From positions 1-64,000 of the forward strand of contig NZ_JACJSF010000029.1 in assembly GCF_014698035.1 (NCBI RefSeq): DNA of 64,000 nt. Direction: 5' to 3'. The notes beneath the pieces are model-generated. The model was not told the origin of the DNA. It made no database searches and saw nothing but the letters and a program-made list of their open reading frames with translations. Below are positions 1 through 8,800 of the stretch, piece after piece; positions within the stretch are counted from its first letter, which is position 1, and every line of letters starts with the position of its first letter. A program made the translations under genes and the position numbers. This DNA comes from Desmonostoc muscorum FACHB-395. GTDB lineage: Bacteria > Cyanobacteriota > Cyanobacteriia > Cyanobacteriales > Nostocaceae.

Positions 1-299
1 TACAAGCACCTTATATTAGAGGACGCAAATTATCTTAAGTCCAGAGGATTGGTTCGCGATAAAATATCGCGAACCAATACCCTTTTCCACATCCCGTGAA
101 AAGTCAGGTGGATTATTTTATGCTCAATTGCAGATAATTGTTAGGCAGATGCAACGTAGGAATTGAGAATTCAGAAGCCAGAAGTCAGAATCCAGAATAA
201 TTTGATACTTAAGCTGAATAATTTCAATCAACCGTGCTATTGCCTATTGATTTTATAATTATCCTGAATTATGACTCCTGAATTCTTAAAATCTGTTGA
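1..299. other. Intergenic, left edge, no gene seen
   Basis: No credible reading frame is visible. The stretch holds the hairpin at 48-78 and an A/T-rich run (about 160-290) with repeated pieces of the type gaattcagaagccagaag, which are common simple repeats in Nostoc-type genomes. It is the 3' side of hgdA. Confidence 0.5.
48..78. repeat. Perfect inverted repeat (hairpin)
   Basis: Arms ATTGGTTCGCGAT (48-60) and ATCGCGAACCAAT (66-78) are perfect reverse complements around a 5-nt loop. There is no T-tract on either side, so this looks more like a dispersed palindromic repeat than a classic terminator. It lies downstream of hgdA, which is read leftward. Just after it, positions 82-112 resemble one end of the repeat element at 52323-52470. 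Confidence 0.6.
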
Positions 300-1304
300 C
301 TATTTAATCAAGCTTTGAATATCTGTTTTTTGCAGCCATTCATGTGTTCGCTGCATTCCTTCTTCTAGGTCAATTGTCGGTTTATAATTTAACAGGCTTT
401 GTGCTTTGACAATAGAATAAGCATAAGGACGAGTCATAAAATCTATAGACTCTGGTAGAATATCAACTTTTTTTCGAAAAAGTTTTTGTCCTTGAACACG
501 TAGCTTTAGAAACAACTTGATTTCATCTTTCGGTAATGAAAGGGGTGCTGATAAACCTTCCATTGCTGCTAAACGCATAAAATACTCTTTCCACGAAGTT
601 TCTTGTCCGTCGGTGATATTAAATATTTCACCGTAGGTTTCTTTTTCTATCGCTAGAAAGATGCCATCAATCAGATTATCTATGTATACATGATTAATAA
701 CTCCTTTGCCATCGTTAGCACAGGCAAATAATTTTTGACGCATCATCAGAACTGGTCTGACTATCCAGGGAATACTTCCTGGGCCGTAAACATCTCCGGC
801 TCGAATAACGATGATGCCAAAATCTGGAGGATTATTAAGTTCTAAAACTGCTGTTTCTGCTTCTATTTTTGTTTCACAGTAAGGATTATTTTCGCCAGAA
901 AGTGGCCCGGATTCTGTAACACTATTAGGATAGTTGAAACCGTAAACCATTACACTAGAAAGATGCACAAATGTTTTAACACCAGCCTGTTTAGCAGCTT
1001 TAGCCATGTTGACAGTACCGCCAACATTCACATCACGAAAATTCTTAATTGCGCCAGCTTCTTCGGCAAGTTGATCTGTATGTAAAACGATATCTACTCC
1101 CTGACAAGCCTTTTGAGCAATAGTAGAATCGGTGATACTACCAATAATTATCTCAACACCTAAATTCTGTAATTGTTTGTTTTGTTCTGTAGAACTTTTA
1201 AGTCCACGAACCTTCATTCCTTGTGCGATGGCTAACTCGGCTGTACGCAAACCGACAAATTCATCAATTCCCGTAATTAGCAGGGTTTTATCTTTGAGGT
1301 TCAT
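300..1304 (-). CDS. hgdA: NAD-dependent epimerase/dehydratase family protein (HgdA-like)
   Basis: A 334-residue extended-SDR protein. The N-terminus has a Rossmann entry TGIDEFVG (residues 11-18), in which the middle Gly of the usual GxxGxxG is Glu15. The serine region reads SSVMVYG, and NPYCETK supplies the Tyr-x3-Lys catalytic pair, so the active site looks intact. The family converts nucleotide sugars or reduces/epimerises related substrates. It is the last gene of a minus-strand group hgdB-hgdC-hgdA, the same order I recall for Anabaena PCC 7120, where HgdA is needed for a normal heterocyst glycolipid layer. The 207-nt gap after hgdC may allow separate control. The sugar-related role in glycolipid maturation is inferred from context; the epimerase fold is clear. 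Confidence 0.8.
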   Translation of the reverse strand: MNLKDKTLLITGIDEFVGLRTAELAIAQGMKVRGLKSSTEQNKQLQNLGVEIIIGSITDSTIAQKACQGVDIVLHTDQLAEEAGAIKNFRDVNVGGTVNMAKAAKQAGVKTFVHLSSVMVYGFNYPNSVTESGPLSGENNPYCETKIEAETAVLELNNPPDFGIIVIRAGDVYGPGSIPWIVRPVLMMRQKLFACANDGKGVINHVYIDNLIDGIFLAIEKETYGEIFNITDGQETSWKEYFMRLAAMEGLSAPLSLPKDEIKLFLKLRVQGQKLFRKKVDILPESIDFMTRPYAYSIVKAQSLLNYKPTIDLEEGMQRTHEWLQKTDIQSLIK

Positions 1305-1511
1305 AAAATCGAAATTATTGTTAAATGGGTGAACTTGACTTGTTAGATAAAAAACTGAAATTTTATACCAAATTTAAATTCAGCTAAAGACTTTTAATCT
1401 AAAATCTAAAATTGGTATAAAGAAGAATTTTTCTGTGGAGAGCCTGAACCAACGCTTAGTTATTAGTCTATATCATGGCAAAAAATTTGATTATTTTGAT
1501 GCAACGAATAG

Positions 1512-2711
1512 CTAGAAAATATCTCCCGGATCTGCGGAGCGGAGTTTGTTGATAGCAAGCGCTCCTGATGTTATACACATTAAAACTGTTGAAGTTAAGA
1601 CAATCACTGCATTATTAGTGGTCATAACTATTGGTAGTTTAGTTGATTCTGCGGCAAAACTATATAACAAGACAGAAGTAATGAATCCTGGAATATAACC
1701 TAAGATTGCCAAAATTAAAGCTTGCTGAAATACCACATTCAACAAATAGCTATTGGCATAACCTATGGCTTTCAAAGTGGCGTAAGCAACGAACTGAGTT
1801 GCAATATTGCTGTAAAGAATTTGATAAACAATAACCACACCAACAACCGCAGCCATTGTCAACATTAAGTTAAGAATGAAACCAATGGGTGTTCTAACAG
1901 CCCAATAGTTTTTTTCAAAATCAATGAAGCCTTGACGGGTAAAAACTTGGACATCACTAGGCAAATTTGCCTGTAAATTTTTCAGTACTTTTTCGGCATT
2001 AGCACCAGGTTTGAGTGAAATCAAACCAATATCTATCATATCCGCCGGACGAGTATTGGGATTTATCCTCAAAAAAGTGGAGTCACTAACAAGTAAATTT
2101 CCGTCTACTCCAAACGAAGGACCTAATGTGAATAAACCACCTATTCTCACTCTATAGCCAATCAATGAACTGTAGGGAAATATTTCAATTGTCTGTGCAG
2201 TTTCTCCCCCATTAAATTTTTCTGCTATTGGGCCAAACTCTGGGCGAGAACCCCGATCAAAAAGCACGACATCGGGAATTTTGAGTTTATCTAAATTTTT
2301 CTCCACTTCTGGGAGATTCATTACCGGTCTACCTGGATCGAAACCAATAACATATATTGAATATTTTTCACTAGTTGCAGGATTTTTCAGTTTGGCAAAT
2401 TGCAAATACATGGGGCTAACTGACTCTACGCCATCAAACCCCAGGGATTGGTACAAACGAGTCCGTGAAAAACTTTGATTTGAGGTCAAAGATTTATATT
2501 GCGAACTCACTAAAAATAAATCTCCTTTGAGATTTTGATGTACAGCAGTTGCGCTGGAATAAAGAGCATCTTGAAAACCAAGTTGCACAAACATTAACAG
2601 TACAATAAAACCAATCCCGGCTACAGCTACTAGTAAACGAACTTTTTGCTGCGCTAGCTGTAGCCATCCTAAAGGAATTTTGAAATTCATGGATTTATTT
2701 TCATTTGTCAT
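1512..2711 (-). CDS. hgdC: DevC-type ABC exporter permease (HgdC-like)
   Basis: About 390-399 residues with the DevC/MacB-FtsX plan. There is one N-terminal membrane helix (LLVAVAGIGFIVLLMFVQL), a large periplasmic domain with DALYSSATAVHQNLKGDL, and three C-terminal helices starting near FILNLMLTMAAVVGVVIVYQ. DevC proteins pair with a DevB membrane fusion protein, an ATPase and TolC to export glycolipids. The first ATG lies inside a TCATTTG tandem repeat. The in-frame ATG at codon 8 (2690), giving MNFKIPLGWLQL, fits the family start better; neither has a clear Shine-Dalgarno. It follows hgdB after a strong 19-bp hairpin. No ATPase gene is adjacent, so one must be supplied from elsewhere. Confidence 0.85.
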   Translation of the reverse strand: MTNENKSMNFKIPLGWLQLAQQKVRLLVAVAGIGFIVLLMFVQLGFQDALYSSATAVHQNLKGDLFLVSSQYKSLTSNQSFSRTRLYQSLGFDGVESVSPMYLQFAKLKNPATSEKYSIYVIGFDPGRPVMNLPEVEKNLDKLKIPDVVLFDRGSRPEFGPIAEKFNGGETAQTIEIFPYSSLIGYRVRIGGLFTLGPSFGVDGNLLVSDSTFLRINPNTRPADMIDIGLISLKPGANAEKVLKNLQANLPSDVQVFTRQGFIDFEKNYWAVRTPIGFILNLMLTMAAVVGVVIVYQILYSNIATQFVAYATLKAIGYANSYLLNVVFQQALILAILGYIPGFITSVLLYSFAAESTKLPIVMTTNNAVIVLTSTVLMCITSGALAINKLRSADPGDIF

Positions 2712-2721
2712 TTGTCATTTG

Positions 2722-2763
2722 TCATAGAGCATAGGTCATTTGTTAATGACCTATGCTCTATGA
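2722..2763. repeat. 19-bp perfect inverted repeat between hgdB and hgdC
   Basis: Arms 2722-2740 and 2745-2763 are perfect reverse complements around a TGTT loop. The element begins at the base after the hgdB stop codon (read on the minus strand) and lies just before a (TCATTTG)n run at 2701-2721 that overlaps the first possible hgdC ATG. In RNA it would form a very stable hairpin between the two cistrons, which could stabilise hgdB mRNA or reduce readthrough into hgdC. Confidence 0.75.
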
Positions 2764-3972
2764 CTAAATATGAATGGCGACATCCACTTGTAAGTTAGTT
2801 AAACGAGCGACCTTTTCACTATCTGCGGGATTATCGATGGAGATTTTCACTTCAACTATTCTGCGATCTGTATCTGAACCAGGGTTTATGCTGAAGATGT
2901 TTTGCTTGTCAACTTGCCAACCAATCTCTTTTACAGTGCCTTTGATTGTTCCAGTAAATGCAGTGCTGTTAATTGTGGCTTTTTGTCCTACACGCACTTT
3001 TTGAACATCGGTTTGATACACCTCTGCAATCACATACATTTGAGATGTTTTACCGATTTCAGCAAATCCTTTACTGGTGCTGATGACTTCTCCGGTTTTA
3101 GCGTGAATTTTTAAAATTTTGCCATTTATGGGAGATTTGATGTAACTTAAATCCAAGTCGGCTTTTGCTTGTTGAACAGAAGTTGTGGCACTGTTGACTT
3201 CGGTTTGCGCGACTTGAACATCTACACTACGCACTTCGCTAATACTGGTGAGTTGTGCTTGTGCTTGCTTTTTCTGTTCTTGGAATGTGTCTTGAGTGCG
3301 CTTGAGGGTGGCTTGGGCTTCTGATAGCTGCTGCTGTGTAGTCTTGAGTTGCAAAGCTTTGGTATCTGCTACAGAAGCAGCGATCGCACCTTGTTTATAT
3401 AATTGCTGATAGCGATTGTTCTCAGCTTGAGCATTATCTACCTCAGCCTGGATGCGGGCGATTGTCGCCTCTTGAGTAGCAACATCCCCTTTGTATTGTG
3501 GCTCTAAACGTGCGATCGCTGCCTTTTGAGCATCGATATCTCCGGTTTTCGCTCCAGATTTAACCTGCGCTAGTTTCGCTTTGGCAACTTGCAGTTGGTC
3601 TAAAGCCTGTTGCAATGCGGTTCTAGAACGACCATAGTTTTCTAGATAGGCTAATAATTGCCCTGCTTTAACCGTCTCTCCTTCTTTCACCAACAGTCTA
3701 TCTACTCTCACCCCATTATTAGAAGCAGGAGCAGTCAAAGAAGTAACTTCGCCTTCTGGCTCCAAACGTCCCAAAGCAGTTACAGCAACTTTTACAGGCG
3801 TGGCAGCCTTTGGCGGATTCGCTGCTGGTGTCACAACTTTAGGTTTAGACCAAAATGGTACCAAACTATAAAAAGCTATTAATCCGGCTGCTAAAGTTAG
3901 AGAAGCTGCTAAAATTAATTGCGATCTACCTACGGGTTTTGTAAATAATCGGTTTTCTTTATTTACTGCCAT
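2764..3972 (-). CDS. hgdB: DevB-type HlyD-family membrane fusion protein (HgdB-like)
   Basis: A 402-residue periplasmic adaptor. An N-terminal membrane anchor (about residues 19-40, ILAASLTLAAGLIAFYSLV) is followed by a biotinyl-lipoyl-like half domain (RVDRLLVKEGETVKAGQLLA). A long Ala/Gln/Lys-rich coiled-coil hairpin covers about 130-275. The second lipoyl half follows (DLDLSYIKSPINGKILKIHA), then a beta-barrel region near the C-terminus. This is the layout of DevB/HlyD proteins that bridge an inner-membrane ABC transporter to TolC. It heads the minus-strand hgdB-hgdC-hgdA group beside the glycolipid synthase genes, so export of heterocyst glycolipid, or a related role, is the likely job. 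The ATG at 3972 is directly followed by the anchor and is well placed. Confidence 0.85.
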   Translation of the reverse strand: MAVNKENRLFTKPVGRSQLILAASLTLAAGLIAFYSLVPFWSKPKVVTPAANPPKAATPVKVAVTALGRLEPEGEVTSLTAPASNNGVRVDRLLVKEGETVKAGQLLAYLENYGRSRTALQQALDQLQVAKAKLAQVKSGAKTGDIDAQKAAIARLEPQYKGDVATQEATIARIQAEVDNAQAENNRYQQLYKQGAIAASVADTKALQLKTTQQQLSEAQATLKRTQDTFQEQKKQAQAQLTSISEVRSVDVQVAQTEVNSATTSVQQAKADLDLSYIKSPINGKILKIHAKTGEVISTSKGFAEIGKTSQMYVIAEVYQTDVQKVRVGQKATINSTAFTGTIKGTVKEIGWQVDKQNIFSINPGSDTDRRIVEVKISIDNPADSEKVARLTNLQVDVAIHI

Positions 3973-5893
3973 CTTTTCATTCCAATTCTGCTTTTTTAGG
4001 GGATAGCCTGGTTATATTTAGTCCATTAGAATAGACTCATCCACAAATTACTTAGAGAGCTTTTCCTCTAAGGTTTCTACCTTAATCAAGTGGATGTATC
4101 TAAAGTGGTTTTATATGAATTGTTGTACGCTTTTACAGCCCAAAATTACTATTGTGGCGTGAAAATTAATGGTGGTGTTACTTCAAAGCTTCCTAAGTTA
4201 TATCCTAATTTGACATCTAATCCAGTAGCTTAAAATACAATAGCGCTAACCAGAAAACTTAACTCTCAAGAACAAGTAAGCGCTAATAAAAATGAAATCA
4301 AAACTTGGATAAACTTGTTATTAACTATGGCGTAGAAATTGATTTTTGTCAACCGATTAACTTTGCATAAGTCCTGATTTTCTCACTAAAAATTTGTTCA
4401 CGGTAAGATTAAATGCTGAAAAAATGTATTCATTACTAATCTTTTGTCTGCTAATTAAATACCAACAGATAGTTAGTGATTAAGTAGATTTGATATTACT
4501 AACAGATTCTTGTTAACAGGGTTGTGTAGTATAAGACATTATTATTAGTTTTACTCATAGTAATTAAAGGGTGCTTAGAAACCGCACCTATACAAGACTT
4601 TATCCACCTTCGTGGGTTTTAAATACCCAATTTTGATTAGGGGTGGTCTACCCTGCGCGAACGCAAAGGGTGGAATGTTTGTGTAGCCATATACTCCTAC
4701 GGTGAAGCAAGCTACATACAGTGTGGCGTAGGCATCCCATTCGCTCTGGTTTTCTAACCGCCTTTTTAACTAATGCAATCATGATTATGTTTATCAAGCA
4801 ACATAGTAAAAATTAACATTTGCTTTATAAATAACCGCTTTACTTCTTAACTTGACTTATATTGAAAAATAACCAGAAACTTTGACTAAATTATGATGTT
4901 TCTCTGAGAAAATATACTTATGATCATCCAATTTATCTATGTATTTCTTGAATTGTTACTTAGTAGACAACAGATTTGCATTGTTAACTTAATTCACAGA
5001 AAACTTCTATCTAACCTGTAGATAACAAAATCTCTAACACATTTATACAGTCACAAATTATACTTAAGTTCTGAATTTTATTCAAATTAACATCAGTAAT
5101 TGTGGATGTTTCTTTATAAAATAACTTTAAAGAAATGATTTAGTTTCTGTAAAGTATGTTAGTGTTTTTATTAATTCAATGCTTTAAAGTGGTTAGACAA
5201 ACTAGTTATTTAATTGAGATTTTGAAATTAAAAATAACTAAAGATAACTGCTTCTCCATCATCGTCTGCTCGTTTCATTACTTTTTGAACTTGCATAAGT
5301 TTGGGTTAAAGGTGGTGTCTTTTGTGTAACGAACTTGTCAACTTTCCTAGTTCAAATAGCATAAAATACATTATCCCGAACGTTGAAATTGGCTATGACT
5401 TTAGAGATACAGAACGTTGTCATTAACAACAGCTATGTTGCTGTGGTTAGGCTAGATAATCAAAAGCTTTCGGGTGAAAAAACATTTCTGTTCTCTTAGC
5501 TACTCCTCAGTTTCCATCACTCCAGTAGGATACCATTACTCAAAATCTCTACCATTACAAATGGATTAAATTCACTGGTCAAGCAGCTATTACACTCCAA
5601 GACTATTTTACCAGTTTTAACAACGTTATTGACCTATTGCCACAATTTCAAGAGTCTAGCGTTGGATAACATTTTTTCGCGATGTCTACGACGGGCTACG
5701 CCTACGCAGTATGCCAAAGTCGCCTGGAAACATAAGGCTTTACCCCGGCAGTATGTATCGTGTGGTGTCGATTTGGAGATAAGCATTTAGCAAAAATAAG
5801 ATAGCTAACTGCTTACAAAACCAGAGTTTTCCATTAATTAGTAGGCAACAGAAATTACTGTAACTACACAATCCACAGTACTAACTATGCCCT
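3973..5893. other. 1.9-kb gene-poor region between divergent hgdB and hglE
   Basis: No intact gene longer than about 50 codons is visible. The stretch should hold the divergent promoters for hgdBCA and the hgl synthase operon. It also has a mosaic of dispersed repeats around 4571-4770 and a repeat unit at 5689-5711 (TCTACGACGGGCTACGCC type, found again at 30601-30628). Two spots read like decayed coding sequence, at 4058-4330 and 5395-5687. No individual promoter element could be assigned with confidence. Confidence 0.5.
5395..5687 (+). pseudogene. Possible degraded small ORF
   Basis: From ATG 5395 a 34-codon frame opens (MTLEIQNVVINNSYVAVVRL...) and ends at TAG 5497-5499. In another frame, about 10 nt further on, a second coding-like stretch runs to TAA 5687 (containing NLYHYKWIKFTGQAAITLQD) and is itself cut by an in-frame TAG. 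The two pieces look like one small protein broken by a frameshift and a stop. I do not recognise the family. Chance cannot be ruled out, so confidence is low. Confidence 0.3.
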
Positions 5894-8800
5894 ATGTCTG
5901 CTTATTCAATTGATACTGCCTTAGCGGAGTTAGAAAGCCTTATCAATAATTGTGAAAAGGCTGTGATGAGGTCTATAGAGGAAAAAAACATGAAATCAGA
6001 CAAATCAGATAAATCAGTGTCAATTAACAAAATTAACAGACAATTACAACACAATCCTATCGCCATTGTTGGGATGGCTTCTCTATTGCCTCAAGCCAGA
6101 AATTTGCGGGAATATTGGCAAAATATTGTAAACAAAATTGACTGTATTACTGATGTTCCTTCCACTCACTGGAGTGTCGAAGATTATTACGATCCGAATC
6201 CGAGAACTACTGAAGATAAAACCTACTGTAAAAGAGGCGGGTTTATTCCAGAGGTAGATTTTAACCCGATGGAATTCGGCATTCCACCCAGCATTTTGGA
6301 AGTCACAGATGTATCGCAACTATTAAGTTTAGTGGTTGCGAAAGAAGCGATGGAAGATGCAGGTTATGGCGAAAAACGTGAGTTTAGCCGCGAGACTGTT
6401 GGTGTAATCTTAGGCGTGGCTATGGCCAAGCAATTAGGAATGCCGCTTTCTGCCAGGTTGGAATATCCCATTTGGGAAAAGGTTCTTAAAAGCAGTGGTT
6501 TATCTGACGAGGATACCAAAAAAATCGTTGATAAAATCAAAAGTGCTTATGTGAAGTGGGATGAGAACGCTTTCCCTGGAATGTTAGCTAACGTAGTCGC
6601 GGGTAGAATTGCCAATCGCCTAAACTTTGGCGGACTGAACTGCGTAGTTGATGCCGCTTGTGCTAGTTCCTTTGGTGCTTTGAAAATGGCAATTAGCGAA
6701 CTAGTTGAGCATCGTTCTGACATGATGCTGACTGGTGGTGTTGATACCGACAACACCATCATGGCTTACATCTCCTTCAGCAAAACCCCGGCGGTTACTC
6801 CTAGCGAAAATGTCAAACCTTTCGATGCTAAATCTGATGGGATGATGCTGGGTGAAGGTATCGGGATGATTGTCCTCAAACGGTTAGAAGATGCTGAACG
6901 GGACAACGATAAAATCTATGCCGTAATTAAAGGTATTGGTACTTCCAGCGATGGGCGTTACAAGAGTATTTATGCTCCGCGCAAAGAAGGTCAAGTTAAA
7001 GCCTTAGAACGCGCTTATGAAGATGCCGGCTTCTCTCCCGCTACTGTTGGTTTGATGGAAGCACATGGTACAGGTACAATGGCTGGAGATCCGACAGAAT
7101 TCGGTTCTTTAAAAGACTTCTTTGATGTGCATGATGGCAAAAAGCAGCACATCGCTTTGGGTAGTGTGAAATCGCAAATCGGACACACAAAAGCGGCTGC
7201 GGGTGCGGCGAGTTTGATTAAAACTGCTTTGGCTTTACATCACAAAGTATTACCACCGACAATTAACATCACCGAGCCAAATCCCAAACTCAACATTAAA
7301 AATTCATCCTTTTATTTGAATACCCAAACCAGACCTTGGATTCGTCCAGAGGGCGAAGCGCCAAGACGTGCGGGTGTCAGTTCATTTGGCTTTGGCGGCA
7401 CTAACTATCACGTTGTTTTGGAAGAATATGAAGCCGACCAAAACGACGCTTACCGCTTACACAGTGATGCTAGTGAAGTGCTGTTGTTTGCTCCTACGGT
7501 AGAGCAATTGTTGAGCAAATCGGAAGAGATTTTAGGTAAGTTGCGATCGCCAGATGCACCAACACACTACTCACAATTAGTCAATGAGTGCAAATCACAA
7601 CAAATTCCCCTCTCTGCTCCCCGATTTGGGTTTGTCGCTGAGAATCTCGAAGAAGCTTGCAAGTTTCTGCAAACTAGCATTGACTGGCTGAAACTTAAAG
7701 GAACAGCAGCATCTTGGGAGCATCCCCAAGGGATTTATTACCGTTCCTCTGGTATGGAGTTGGGCGGAAAAGTTGTCTCTCTATTTTCTGGACAAGGTTC
7801 GCAATACCTGGAGATGGGACGCGAACTGGTGATGAATTTTCCTTTGATGCGCCGTCTGCATGGTTATATGGATAGCCTGTTAATCAAAGATAATTTGCAG
7901 CCACTTTCAGAAATTGTTTTCCCTCATCCTGTGTTTGGAGAGGCAGAAAAAAATGTCCAAATTGCTGCCTTACAACGCACAGAATACGCTCAACCAGCCA
8001 TCGGGGTGTTGAGTGCAGGGATGTACAGCATTCTGCAACAAGCTGGATTTAAGTCAGATTTTGTTGCCGGTCACAGCTTTGGTGAACTCACAGCGCTATG
8101 GGCTGCGGGTGTTTTGAGTACTGAAGATTACTTGTTTCTAGTGAAAGCTAGGGGTCAAGCAATGGCTGCACCCGAAGACCCGGATCATGATGCGGGAAGT
8201 ATGTTGGCTGTCAAAGAAGACATCAGCAAAGTAGAAGCAGTAATCAGACATTTTCCGCAAGTTGCGATCGCTAATCAAAATTCTCCAACTCAATTTGTCT
8301 TGGCTGGGCCGACCGCAGAAATCGCAAAAGTCAGAGAGATTTTGCACGAGAAAGGATATACAGCTGTATTGTTACCTGTTTCCGCAGCGTTCCATACACC
8401 GCTAATCGCCTTTGCTCAAAAATCATTTGCGATCGCCACCAAGTCTGTCAAATTCCAAAGTCCGAAAATCCCTGTTTACAGCAACGTTACCAGTAAGCAG
8501 TATCCCAAGGAAGCCCAAGGTATTCAAAAGATTCTGGAAACGCACCTTTCTAACTCAGTGCTGTTTAAGCAGGAAATTGAAAATATCTATGCGGCGGGTG
8601 GTACTTGCTTTGTGGAATTTGGGCCGAGGAGAATTCTGAGCAACTTGGTGAAAGAGATTCTTGGCGATCGCCCACACATCACCGTATCTTTGAACCCTAG
8701 CGTTCAAAAGAATAGCGATCGCTCTTTGCGAGAAGCAGTTGTGCAGTTGCGGGTAATTGGATTGGCTTTAAATAACCTCGATCCTTACCAACTTCCTCAA

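Noticed and set aside
4058..4330. Small frame ending LTSNPVA, continuing after a stop to LLLTMA
   Set aside because: It reads a little like decayed coding sequence but has no good start or recognisable family; kept only as part of the intergenic note.
4571..4770. Possible insertion sequence remnant
   Set aside because: It shows a mosaic of common dispersed repeats, but no transposase frame and no clear matching ends.
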